Below, piece by piece: positions 1 through 8,311 of a DNA stretch of 64,000 nt. Within the stretch, counting starts at the first letter, position 1; each line of letters begins with the position of its first letter. The notes beneath the pieces are model-generated. The model was not told where the DNA came from. It saw only the letters and a program-made list of their open reading frames with translations, and did not search any database. Both the position numbers and the translations under genes were made by a program. This DNA comes from an uncultured Lentisphaeraceae bacterium (GTDB lineage: Bacteria; Verrucomicrobiota; Kiritimatiellia; RFP12; DVOR01): positions 1 through 64,000 of the forward strand of contig CASEMQ010000011.1 in the NCBI GenBank assembly GCA_949289005.1, written 5' to 3'.

Positions 1-116
1 CACCCCGGGCCGGCGGCCTTCCGCGTGTCGCGGCGCCCCGAACGGGGCGCCCAGTTAGCGGTTCACAGTCTTATTCTCACACATTTTCTATACAGTTGGG
101 GAAGAAAGGGACAAGG

Positions 117-1523
117 ATGGTTTTGCGTTTTTACAATTCGATGACGCGATGCGTGGAGCCGTTTGAGACGTTGGTGCCGGGGAAAGTGGGGATGTACACG
201 TGCGGGCCGACGGTGTACAACTTTGCGCATATCGGCAACTTCCGGGCGTATCTGTTCGAGGATTTGTTGCGGCGGACGTTGGAGTTCGCGGGGTATGCGG
301 TGCGGCAAGTGATGAACCTGACGGACGTGGACGACAAGACGATTCGCGGATCGCGGGAGACGGGCGTGCCGCTGAAAGCGTACACGAAGCCTTACATCGA
401 GGCGTTTTTCGAGGATTTACGGACGTTGAACGTGGAGCCGGCGGCGGTCTACCCGGCGGCGACGGATCACATCGCGGAGATGGAGGCGCTGATCCAGGCA
501 TTGTTCGACAGGGGCATCGCGTACAAGAGCGAGGATGGGTCGGTCTATTTCAGCGTGGATCGGTTCCCGGGCTATGGGAAGCTGGCGCACCTGGACCGCT
601 CGGCATTGCGCAGCGGGGTGCGAATCGACGCCGATGAGTACGACAAGGAGGGCGTGGGGGACTTCGCGCTCTGGAAGGCGTGGGACGAGCGCGACGGCGA
701 CGTGGCGTGGGACGCGCCGTGGGGTCGCGGCCGCCCGGGTTGGCACTTGGAGTGCTCGGCCATGAGCATGAAGTATCTGGGCGAAAGTTTCGATCTGCAC
801 ACCGGCGGCATCGACAACCTGTTCCCGCACCACGAGAACGAAATCGCCCAAGCCGAGGCGGTGACGGGCAAGCCTTTCGTGCGGACGTGGATGCATTGCG
901 CGCACCTGCGGGTGGACGGCCAGAAGATGTCCAAGAGCCTCGGCAACTTCTACACGTTGCGCGATTTGCGGGCCAAGGGCTGGACGGGGCGCGAGATCCG
1001 CTACGTCCTGCTCGGCGCGCATTACCGCCAACCGCTGAACTTTACCTTCGAGGCGCTCGCGGCCGCGCGCACGGCGCTCGGGCGCGTGGACGAGTGCGTG
1101 GACGCGCTGACGGCGCGGGCGGCGCAGGGCGGCGCGGACACGGGGGGGCGCGCGCCTTCGCATATGCAGGCTTTCGCGGCGGCGTTGGGCGACGACCTGA
1201 ACGCGCCGGAGGCCTACGCTGCGCTCTTCGCGGCCATCCGCGACGCGAACAAGGCACTTGAGGCGGGATTGCCCGCGGCGGGCGCGCAGGCGGCGCTCGA
1301 CGAGTTGCGCGCGATGGATCGCGTCCTCGGATTCATCTTCTTCGGCCGCGCCGCGCGCTCCGAGGCGCCCGCCGACGTCCAAGCCCTCGCCGACGCCCGT
1401 GCCAAGGCCCGCGCCGCCAAGGATTGGGCCGAGAGCGACCGTCTGCGCGATGCCATCGCCGCCAAGGGATGGCAGGTGCGCGACGGGAAGGACGGCCAAA
1501 CCCTCAAACCCCTGGCGCAGTGA
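117..1523 (+). CDS. cysS: Cysteinyl-tRNA synthetase
   Basis: Charges tRNA-Cys with cysteine in the cytoplasm (class I synthetase). The 468-residue product matches the usual family length. Visible signatures are the zinc/cysteine-binding Cys29 in CGPTVY, the HIGH-type motif HIGN at 38-41, ECSAMS with Cys213, the HHENE metal-site segment at about 238-242, and KMSKS at 270-274. I chose ATG 117 over the in-frame TTG at 96 because an AAAGGG/AAGG ribosome site lies just before it and the encoded protein then starts at the family's normal N terminus. It opens an operon with tmk, fhs, panB and a SNF2 gene; the stop codon overlaps the tmk start (TGATG). Confidence 0.97.
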   Translation: MVLRFYNSMTRCVEPFETLVPGKVGMYTCGPTVYNFAHIGNFRAYLFEDLLRRTLEFAGYAVRQVMNLTDVDDKTIRGSRETGVPLKAYTKPYIEAFFEDLRTLNVEPAAVYPAATDHIAEMEALIQALFDRGIAYKSEDGSVYFSVDRFPGYGKLAHLDRSALRSGVRIDADEYDKEGVGDFALWKAWDERDGDVAWDAPWGRGRPGWHLECSAMSMKYLGESFDLHTGGIDNLFPHHENEIAQAEAVTGKPFVRTWMHCAHLRVDGQKMSKSLGNFYTLRDLRAKGWTGREIRYVLLGAHYRQPLNFTFEALAAARTALGRVDECVDALTARAAQGGADTGGRAPSHMQAFAAALGDDLNAPEAYAALFAAIRDANKALEAGLPAAGAQAALDELRAMDRVLGFIFFGRAARSEAPADVQALADARAKARAAKDWAESDRLRDAIAAKGWQVRDGKDGQTLKPLAQ

Positions 1524-2170
1524 TGAAACGGAGAGGCCTTTTTATCTCATTCGAGGGGCCCGAGGGCTCAGGCAAAAGCACGCACCTTCGTTTGATTTCA
1601 GAACGCTTGCAACAGCAAGGGCATAAGGTGCTCACCACGCGTGAGCCAGGTGGCACGCGCATCGGCGAGCTTATCCGGAAAATCCTTCAACGTGGCATAC
1701 GTGGCGAATCGCCGACGCCAACGACGGAACTCCTGCTTTTCCTGGCATGTCGTGCGCAATTGGTGAATAGAGAAATCCTTCCTGCCCTGGAGGCGGGATA
1801 CTGGGTGTTGAGCGACCGTTTTTGCGATTCGACTTTTGCTTACCAAGGTGCCGGACGTGGCATGGACGTTGACGTGTTACGCGGTCTCAACGATTTTGCC
1901 ACTGCCGGTACCTATCCGGACTTGACGCTAATCTTGGACATCCCGGAGGCTGAAAGCCGTCTTCGTGTTGTGGAGCGCGGAACGCTTGACCGCTTCGAAA
2001 GCGAACGGTCCGACTTCCATCACCGTGTGTCCGTCGCCTTTCGCAAGTTGGCGACCGGCCCGGAGAAACGCTTTCGCTACATCAACAGTTCCGGAACGAT
2101 TGACGACACCCAAGAAGCAATCTGGAATGTGATAACAGACTTTCTGAAGGAGAGAGACCATGACGCTTGA
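1523..2170 (+). CDS. tmk: Thymidylate kinase
   Basis: Phosphorylates dTMP to dTDP for DNA synthesis. The 215-residue protein has the P-loop GPEGSGKS at residues 12-19, the TREPGGT segment that binds the nucleotide, the SDRF motif and the YQGAGRG segment. The ATG shares a base with the cysS stop, and the gene's end overlaps the fhs start by 11 bases, so the three are probably translationally coupled. Its base composition is visibly less GC-rich than cysS and fhs on either side, which may reflect separate acquisition. Confidence 0.96.
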   Translation: MKRRGLFISFEGPEGSGKSTHLRLISERLQQQGHKVLTTREPGGTRIGELIRKILQRGIRGESPTPTTELLLFLACRAQLVNREILPALEAGYWVLSDRFCDSTFAYQGAGRGMDVDVLRGLNDFATAGTYPDLTLILDIPEAESRLRVVERGTLDRFESERSDFHHRVSVAFRKLATGPEKRFRYINSSGTIDDTQEAIWNVITDFLKERDHDA

Positions 2171-3932
2171 CCCCACCAAGATGAAGGATTGGCAGATTGC
2201 CGAGGCCGCCGAGGCGACCATGCGGCCGATCGCGGACGTGGCCGCGGAACTGGGCGCGTCGCCCGCCGAGACCATCCCCTACGGCAACGCTTACGCGAAG
2301 CTGGACGCGCGCGCCATTCTGGCCCGCACGGGGGGGAAGCAACGCGCGAAGTATATCGACGTGACGGCCATCACGCCCACGCCGCTCGGCGAGGGCAAGA
2401 CCACGACGACCGTCGGCCTGCTGGAGGGGCTCGGGCGGTTGGGCAAGCGGTGCTGCGGCGCGCTCCGCCAGCCTTCGGGCGGGCCCACCTTCAACATCAA
2501 GGGCGGCGCGGCGGGCGGCGGCCTGGCGCAGGTCATCCCCCTCACCCCGCTCTCGCTGGGGCTGACGGGCGACTTCGATGCCGTGGAGAAGGCCAACAAC
2601 CTCTGCATGGTGGCCCTCAACGCCCGTATGCAGCACGAGCGCAACCATGACGACGCCTGGCTGGCCACCAAGGGCCTCACGCGCCTGGACATCGACCCGG
2701 CGCAGGTGCAGATGAGGTGGGCGATGGACTTCTGCGCGCAGGGGCTCCGCCAGATCCGCATGGGGCTGGGCGCCGGCACGCTCAACGGTTTCGAGATGGA
2801 CAGCGGCTTCTATATCACCGTCGCCTCCGAGGTCATGGCCATCCTGGCGGTGGCGAGCGATTTGGCGGACCTGCGCCGCCGCATCGGCAAAATCGTCGTC
2901 GCCCGCGACAGGCAGGGCAAGGCCGTCACCGCCGAGGACCTGGAAGTGGCCGGCGCGATGACCGCCTGGCTAGTGCGCGCGCTCGACCCCACGCTCATGC
3001 AGACCATCGAGGGGCAGCCGGTGCTCGTGCACGCCGGGCCCTTCGCCAACATCGCCATCGGGCAGAACTCCGTCATCGCCGACCGCGTGGCCTGCGCCCT
3101 CACCGACTACGCGGTGACAGAGAGCGGCTTCGCGGCGGACATGGGCTTCGAGAAGTTTTGGAACATCAAGTGCCGCTGCTCCGGCCTCCGCCCGGACGCC
3201 GTGGTGCTCGTGGCCACCGTCCGCGCGCTCAAACGCCACGGCGGCGGCCCGGACGTCAAGCCCGGCACGCCGCTCGACCCGGCCTACACGCAAGAAAACC
3301 TCGCCTTGCTCGAGGCCGGCTGCCGCAGCAATCTGCTCGCGCACATCGCCATCATCCGCCGCGCCGGCATCCGCCCCGTCGTCTGCCTCAACCACTTCCA
3401 CACCGACACCGACGCCGAGGTGGCCCTGGTGCGCAAGGTGGCCGAGGAGGCCGGTTGCCGCTTCGCCCTCTCCAAACATTGGGAAAAGGGCGGCGCCGGC
3501 GCCGAGGAACTCGCCCGCCAAGTGATCGCCGCCTGTGAGGAACCCAACGCCTTCGACTACCTCTGCGACCCGGAGACCGAGCCCCTCACCGCCCGACTCG
3601 ACAAGCAGGTGCGCGAGGTCTACGGCGGCGACGGCGTGGACTACGCGCCCGAGGCGCTCGCGAAGATGCGGGCCTTCGAGGCCGACCCGGCCACCGCCAC
3701 GTTGCCTCTCTGCGTGGCCAAGACGCAATACTCGCTCTCCGACGACGCCACGCGCATCGGCCGCCCCACCGGTTGGCGCCTCAAGGTGCAGGACGTGCTC
3801 CTCTACCAAGGCGCCGGCTTTGTCGTGCCCGTCTCCGGCAAAATCATGCTCATGCCCGGGACCTCCGCCAACCCGGCCTACCGCCGCATCGACGTGGACG
3901 TGGACACCGGCAAGGTCCGCGGACTCTTCTGA
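2160..3932 (+). CDS. fhs: Formate-tetrahydrofolate ligase
   Basis: ATP-dependent ligase that makes 10-formyl-tetrahydrofolate from formate, feeding one-carbon metabolism. The 590-residue product carries the family P-loop TPLGEGKTTTT near residue 75, followed by the conserved segment PSGGPTFNIKGGAAGGG. The C-terminal part contains LMPG near the end as in other family members. It is slightly longer than the common ~555 residues. The start ATG lies inside the end of tmk with GGAGAGAG upstream. A lone fhs in a fermenter can serve purine synthesis or formate assimilation; the window has no folD beside it. Confidence 0.96.
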   Translation: MTLDPTKMKDWQIAEAAEATMRPIADVAAELGASPAETIPYGNAYAKLDARAILARTGGKQRAKYIDVTAITPTPLGEGKTTTTVGLLEGLGRLGKRCCGALRQPSGGPTFNIKGGAAGGGLAQVIPLTPLSLGLTGDFDAVEKANNLCMVALNARMQHERNHDDAWLATKGLTRLDIDPAQVQMRWAMDFCAQGLRQIRMGLGAGTLNGFEMDSGFYITVASEVMAILAVASDLADLRRRIGKIVVARDRQGKAVTAEDLEVAGAMTAWLVRALDPTLMQTIEGQPVLVHAGPFANIAIGQNSVIADRVACALTDYAVTESGFAADMGFEKFWNIKCRCSGLRPDAVVLVATVRALKRHGGGPDVKPGTPLDPAYTQENLALLEAGCRSNLLAHIAIIRRAGIRPVVCLNHFHTDTDAEVALVRKVAEEAGCRFALSKHWEKGGAGAEELARQVIAACEEPNAFDYLCDPETEPLTARLDKQVREVYGGDGVDYAPEALAKMRAFEADPATATLPLCVAKTQYSLSDDATRIGRPTGWRLKVQDVLLYQGAGFVVPVSGKIMLMPGTSANPAYRRIDVDVDTGKVRGLF

Positions 3933-3952
3933 CCCAAGGAGCACCCCCCGCC

Positions 3953-4759
3953 ATGCGCACCTGGACCCCGCAGAAGATCCGCGCGCTCAAGGGCGCGCGC
4001 CGTTTCGCCACCGTCACCTGCTACGACGCCACCTCCGCGGCGCTCATCGAGGCGCTCGGCCCCGAGGCGCTCCCGCTCGTGCTGGTGGGCGACTCGCTGG
4101 GCATGACCATGCAGGGGCGCGCCGACACCCTCGCCGTCACCCTCGACGAGATGGTCTACCACACCCGCTGCGTCGCCCGCGCCCTCCGCACGCCCTTCCT
4201 CTTGGCCGACCTGCCCTTCGGCAGTTACCAAACCGGCGATGACGATGGCTTCCGCGCCGCGCTCCGCCTCGTTAAGGAAGGTGGCGCCGACGGCGTGAAG
4301 ATCGAGGGCGGCGCACGTGTCGTGCCCCTCACCCGCCGCCTCGTCGAGGCCGGCATCCCCGTCTGCGGGCACCTCGGGCTCACCCCGCAAAGTTGCCTGG
4401 CGATGGGCGGCTTCAAGGTGCAAGGGCGCGACCCCGCCGCCGCCGAGCGCCTCTTGGCCGACGCGCGCCACCTCGAGGCCGCCGGCTGCTTCGCGCTCGT
4501 GGCCGAGGGCATCCCCGCCGCGCTCGGCGCCGCGATGGCCAAAGCCCTCGCCATCCCCGTCATCGGCATCGGCGCGGGCGCGGGCACCGACGGCCAAATC
4601 CTCGTCTGGCAAGACCTGCTCGGCCTCACCCCGGGCCGCGTGCCCAAGTTCGTCCGCCGCTTCGCCACGCTCGGCGACGCCGCGGCCGAAGCCCTGCGCG
4701 CCTACGACGCCGCCGTCCGCGACGCCTCCTTCCCCGCGCCCGAGGAATCCTACACCTGA
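3953..4759 (+). CDS. panB: 3-methyl-2-oxobutanoate hydroxymethyltransferase
   Basis: First committed step of pantothenate synthesis: transfers a hydroxymethyl group from 5,10-methylene-THF to 2-oxoisovalerate. The 268-residue protein is the normal family size and shows the VGDSLGM metal/substrate-binding motif, DLPFGSY, KIEGG, HLGLTPQS and IGIGAGAGTDGQILVWQDLLG. ATG 3953 was preferred over the long upstream in-frame extension because an AAGGAG site lies about 11 bases before it and the fhs gene occupies the upstream sequence. Both fhs and panB act in folate one-carbon chemistry, a plausible reason for their adjacency. Confidence 0.95.
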   Translation: MRTWTPQKIRALKGARRFATVTCYDATSAALIEALGPEALPLVLVGDSLGMTMQGRADTLAVTLDEMVYHTRCVARALRTPFLLADLPFGSYQTGDDDGFRAALRLVKEGGADGVKIEGGARVVPLTRRLVEAGIPVCGHLGLTPQSCLAMGGFKVQGRDPAAAERLLADARHLEAAGCFALVAEGIPAALGAAMAKALAIPVIGIGAGAGTDGQILVWQDLLGLTPGRVPKFVRRFATLGDAAAEALRAYDAAVRDASFPAPEESYT

Positions 4760-4781
4760 CGACCCAACCCCTGAAGCCCGA

Positions 4782-7304
4782 ATGATCCTGCGCCTGCGCC
4801 GAAACGGCCACGCCTTGCGCCTGTGGGGGGAGGAGCGCGGCCACCCGGTGGACGACCGCGACCTCCGCGTCGCGGTCGCCTTTCTCTTCCCCGGCTGGCG
4901 CGCCCCGACACTCGATGGGCGCGGCGTGCTCCAGGCGCTCCAGGCCGCCACCGCAGGCCTCGCCTCCGTGCGCGTGGCCTGGGGGGAGGACTTCCGGGCC
5001 GCGCTCGACGCCTGGCCCTGCGTGTTGCGTCTGGTGGCCGCCGGGCGCGTGGCCCCGCTGGGCGGGCAACCGCCGGGCGAGGCGCGTTGGCGGCCAACGC
5101 TCCTGCCCGCAGGGCACGACCCCGCCCTCGTCGAGGCGCTCGTGGATCTCTGGATGCGCACGGCCGCCGGCACCGCGGGCTCCCGCGCGCAAGCCGCCAA
5201 GGGACGCTTCCTCACCGCCGACGATGCCTGGCTCGCCGCGCTCCGCGCCCCCAACACCGCCTGCCGACCTGCCGACCCGGCCTTGGACGAGGCGTTGGGC
5301 CACTGGGCCGAGCCCCTCTTCGAGGGCGGCCGCGAGGCTCTCCCCATCCGCCCCCGCCGCGACGCCGAAGAGTGGCGCCTCGACCTGCCGATGGCCGCGG
5401 CCGGCGCGGAGGCCGCCGGCCCGCCCCCGCTCGGTACCCTCCGCCTTCTGGGCCAAGCCATCGCCGTGGCCCCCCTTCTGGCCCTGCCGCAACCGTGGGA
5501 CGACGCGACCTTCGTGCGCTTCCTGCGCGAGGCCGTCCCCGCCCTCCGCGCCGCTGCCTTCGTCGTGCCGCTTCCTCCCGAACTCGATCGCCATGTCCCC
5601 GAAATCCGCGAGACGGCCATAGCGTTGGTGGGCGACACCCTCAGCGTGGCGCGCACCGTCCGCCTGGGCACCGTCGAAATCCCCGAGGCCGAGGCTCGCG
5701 CCATCCTCGATGCCGGCGAGGCCCTTGCCTTCATCCAAGGCGCCTGGCGCTATGTGGACCTCGAAGCCCTCCGCCTCGCCCTCGACACCCTAGGGCCGGA
5801 GACGATCGACCGCCGCCGCGCCATTCCCCTCCTCCTCTCCGGCGCGCTCCGCGTCGGCCCCGGCGCACAGGCGGTGCAAGACTTCCTGCGCGGCCTCTCC
5901 GCCCCGCCCGAGGCGCCCCTGCCCTTGGCCGAGACCCTCCGCCCCTACCAGGCGCAGGGCGTCCTCTGGCTCATGCGCGCCGCGCGCAACGGCCTCGGCG
6001 TCTGCCTGGCCGACGACATGGGCCTGGGCAAGACGCTCCAGACCATCGCCTTCCTCCTCTCCCGCCCCGGCCCCGCCCTCGTCGTCGCCCCCCTCACCGT
6101 CCTCCCCGTCTGGGAGCGCGAGTTCGCGCGTTGGGCGCCCGGCCTGCGCATCCTCCGCCACGGCGGCCCCGACCGCGTCCTCCACGAGGGTTTCGTCAAA
6201 CTCGCCTCCGCCCACGACGTTGTCCTCACCGCCTATGGCTACCTCTGGCGCGACTTTCCCACCCTCCGCCGCGTGCCTTGGCAAACCCTCGTCCTCGACG
6301 AGGCCCAGCTCATCAAAAACCCCACCACCCGCCAATCCCAAGCCGCCCGCGCCCTCAACGCCCGCGCCCGCCTCGCCCTCACCGGCACGCCCATCGAAAA
6401 CCGCCTCGACGACCTCTGGTCCATCCTCGACTTCCTCAACCCCGGCCTCTTCGGCCCCCGCCGCGACTTCGCCGAACGCTACGCCGACCCCGCCCGCCTC
6501 CGCCGCGCCGCCTCACACTTCCTCCTCCGCCGCCTCAAGACCGACCCCGCCATCCTCCCCGACCTCCCCCCACGCATCACCCAAGACCACTACGCCCCCC
6601 TCACCCCAGCCCAAGCCGCCGCCTACGACCTCGCCCTCGCCCACTTCGCGCACACCGCCCCCGCCGACGGCCGCGACGCCCCCCGCCGCGGTGCCGTCCT
6701 CGCCCTCCTCACCCGCCTCAAACTCATCTGCGACGGTTCCGGCGACGGCCTCGACGACGCCCCCTCCGGCAAACTCCTCACGCTCCTTCCCCTCCTCGAG
6801 ACCATCCTCGCCGGCGGCGAATCCGCCCTCCTCTTCACTCAATACGCCCGCGTCGGCCAGGCCCTCCAAACCACCCTTGCCGAACGCCTTGGCCGCCCCG
6901 TCCCCTTCCTCCACGGCGCCCTCACCCCCGCCCAACGCGCCGCCGAGGTCGCCGCCTTCTCCAACCCCCCCCGCCCCGGCCTCCTCATCCTCTCCCTCCG
7001 CGCCGGCGCCTTCGGCCTCACCCTCACCAAAGCCAACCACGTCATCCACTACGACCGCTGGTGGAACCCCGCCGTCGAAAACCAAGCCACCGACCGCGCC
7101 CACCGCATCGGCCAAACCAAAACCGTCATCGCCCACCGCCTCATCTGCCGCGGCACCCTCGAAGAACGCATCGACCGCCTCCTCCGCGACAAACAGCTCC
7201 TCGCCGACCGAATCGTCGCCCCCACCCCCGCCGCCCTCCTCGCACGCCTCCCCACCCCGCAACTCCTCGCCACCCTCGCCCGCGACACCACCCCCACAAC
7301 CTGA
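4782..7304 (+). CDS. SNF2-family DEAD/H-type helicase (DNA translocase)
   Basis: An 840-residue Swi2/Snf2-type ATPase expected to translocate on DNA and remodel DNA-protein complexes, like bacterial HepA/RapA relatives. The first ~390 residues form an accessory region. Core motifs follow: LRPYQAQGVLWL, Walker A DDMGLGKT at 411-418, Walker B DEAQ at 506-509, LTGTPIENRLDDLWS, then the C-terminal helicase lobe with SLRAGAFGLTLTKAN and the arginine-finger motif QATDRAHRIGQ. The start ATG 4782 lies 22 bases after panB and lacks an obvious strong ribosome site. No methylase or nuclease partner lies beside it, so a restriction or defence role is not supported here. Confidence 0.9.
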   Translation: MILRLRRNGHALRLWGEERGHPVDDRDLRVAVAFLFPGWRAPTLDGRGVLQALQAATAGLASVRVAWGEDFRAALDAWPCVLRLVAAGRVAPLGGQPPGEARWRPTLLPAGHDPALVEALVDLWMRTAAGTAGSRAQAAKGRFLTADDAWLAALRAPNTACRPADPALDEALGHWAEPLFEGGREALPIRPRRDAEEWRLDLPMAAAGAEAAGPPPLGTLRLLGQAIAVAPLLALPQPWDDATFVRFLREAVPALRAAAFVVPLPPELDRHVPEIRETAIALVGDTLSVARTVRLGTVEIPEAEARAILDAGEALAFIQGAWRYVDLEALRLALDTLGPETIDRRRAIPLLLSGALRVGPGAQAVQDFLRGLSAPPEAPLPLAETLRPYQAQGVLWLMRAARNGLGVCLADDMGLGKTLQTIAFLLSRPGPALVVAPLTVLPVWEREFARWAPGLRILRHGGPDRVLHEGFVKLASAHDVVLTAYGYLWRDFPTLRRVPWQTLVLDEAQLIKNPTTRQSQAARALNARARLALTGTPIENRLDDLWSILDFLNPGLFGPRRDFAERYADPARLRRAASHFLLRRLKTDPAILPDLPPRITQDHYAPLTPAQAAAYDLALAHFAHTAPADGRDAPRRGAVLALLTRLKLICDGSGDGLDDAPSGKLLTLLPLLETILAGGESALLFTQYARVGQALQTTLAERLGRPVPFLHGALTPAQRAAEVAAFSNPPRPGLLILSLRAGAFGLTLTKANHVIHYDRWWNPAVENQATDRAHRIGQTKTVIAHRLICRGTLEERIDRLLRDKQLLADRIVAPTPAALLARLPTPQLLATLARDTTPTT

Positions 7305-7320
7305 CACCACCGAAAATATC

Positions 7321-7349
7321 TTGCAAGACACGTATGTCTGACGTATAAT
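7321..7349 (+). promoter_or_regulatory. Promoter and palindromic operator of the toxin-antitoxin pair
   Basis: TTGCAA (7321-7326), a 17-base spacer and a perfect TATAAT (7344-7349). The spacer holds the inverted repeat AGACA-CGTA-TGTCT (7326-7339), and ACGTAT recurs as a direct repeat over the -10. Ribbon-helix-helix antitoxins such as RelB/DinJ usually bind palindromes placed like this, so autoregulation is a reasonable inference. Confidence 0.8.
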
Positions 7350-7372
7350 AGGGTGCAAAAGGAGAAACCGTC

Positions 7373-7645
7373 ATGGCAACCGCAACAAACTATACCATCC
7401 GCTTGGATGCCGACCTGCGCCGCGAATCCGAGACCCTCTTCTCCGAACTGGGCCTCAACCTCTCCACCGCCATCAACATCTTCCTGCGCAAAGCCCTCGA
7501 AGACGGCGGCATCCCCTTCGAAGTCCGCCGCCGCCCCAACGCCACCACCCGCGCCGCCCTACGCGAAGCCGACCGGCTCCTCAACGACCCGAACACGAAG
7601 TGGTACGACTCCTCGGAAGAAATGTTCGCGGAGTTGGACAAATGA
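7373..7645 (+). CDS. RelB/DinJ-family antitoxin
   Basis: A 90-residue antitoxin. The N-terminal half (NYTIRLDADLRRESETLF, then a helix with LNLSTAINIFLRKAL) is a typical ribbon-helix-helix DNA-binding fold of the RelB/DinJ family. The C-terminal half (about 60-90) would be the toxin-wrapping tail. AAAGGAG lies before ATG 7373. Its stop overlaps the toxin ATG in an ATGA arrangement, which is normal for these pairs. Known family members repress their own promoter alone or with toxin, and the palindrome in the promoter fits that. Confidence 0.9.
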   Translation: MATATNYTIRLDADLRRESETLFSELGLNLSTAINIFLRKALEDGGIPFEVRRRPNATTRAALREADRLLNDPNTKWYDSSEEMFAELDK

Positions 7646-7938
7646 AGTTCAAGGTAACAAGCACGCGCAAGTTCGAGAAGGACTACAAGCGAATCAAAAA
7701 GCGTGGATATGAGCTTACCCGTCTGAAATGGGTGGTCCGACAATTAGAGTACGGCAAGACGCTTCCCGAATCCTACCACGTCCACAAACTATCGGGCGAC
7801 TACAAGGATTGTTGGGAGCGCCACATCCAGCCGGACTGGTTGCGCATCCACAAAATCCAAGACGACCGTCCCTGCGCCCCGCATTTAAGGCAAACACTTC
7901 CCATAATCCCTCCGAACTTTTACGCTTCGCGATTTTGA
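7642..7938 (+). pseudogene. YafQ-type mRNA interferase toxin, C terminus probably frameshifted
   Basis: The reading frame encodes 98 residues starting MKFKVTSTRKFEKDYK. Up to residue ~76 it follows the YafQ/RelE plan, including the KLSGDYKDCWERHIQPDWLRI core. Family members then continue with a strand carrying R-T/A-x-T-H-S-x-L-F, which supplies a catalytic His. Here the frame instead ends in a proline-rich tail. The +2 frame just after 7870 encodes KANTSHNPSELLRF, which resembles the missing end. I read this as a small indel near 7865-7880 and expect an inactive or altered RNase. A genuinely divergent toxin is the alternative. Confidence 0.65.
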
Positions 7939-7957
7939 CGCCCGAACGAAGACCGAA

Positions 7958-8311
7958 TCAGAAGCCGGGCCAGTCGGGTGAGTCAAGGTCCAAGCGAGGA
8001 CTTGGGAATGACGATGGCGGTTGACGCACAGGGTTACTTTCCGAACCGGACGACAGCAAAAAACAAAGCAACGCGATTGCCATCCCCGTAACGGCGTAGA
8101 GCACCACCGCAATGCCCAATGCCGTGAGCGCGCGCCCGCCAATGAACGCCTTGACGGGTTGTTGCTCGAAGGTCGTGGTGCGCCCATACCCACCGCCACG
8201 GCTGTGGATCACGGACCGTGCGTTGCTTTGCAAAACCAATCCCTCCGTCCACCTCCACGCCAGGCGGAATGGGAAAAAGGGCAACAGAAACACCTCTTTG
8301 ATCAGGCTCAT
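7958..8311 (-). CDS. Small single-pass membrane protein of unknown function
   Basis: 117 residues starting MSLIKEVFLLPFFP. One confident membrane segment lies at about 61-86 (ALTALGIAVVLYAVTGM and onward); the N-terminal 20 residues are hydrophobic and aromatic and may lie in the membrane surface. The C-terminal 30 residues are polar and proline-rich. The ATG overlaps the stop of the upstream secreted TPR-like gene (ATGA), which is the main evidence that it is real and the last gene of the lipoprotein operon. It converges with the toxin gene. I do not recognise the family. Confidence 0.65.
   Translation of the reverse strand: MSLIKEVFLLPFFPFRLAWRWTEGLVLQSNARSVIHSRGGGYGRTTTFEQQPVKAFIGGRALTALGIAVVLYAVTGMAIALLCFLLSSGSESNPVRQPPSSFPSPRLDLDSPDWPGF

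Noticed and set aside
30-53. Hairpin CGGCGCCCCGAACGGGGCGC as terminator upstream of cysS
   Set aside because: No T run follows on either strand; could belong to the gene before the window, so left unassigned.
4782-7938. SNF2 helicase plus toxin-antitoxin as a defence island (DISARM/BREX/Zorya type)
   Set aside because: No methylase, nuclease, PLD or phosphatase partner is present; the helicase is embedded in a housekeeping operon.
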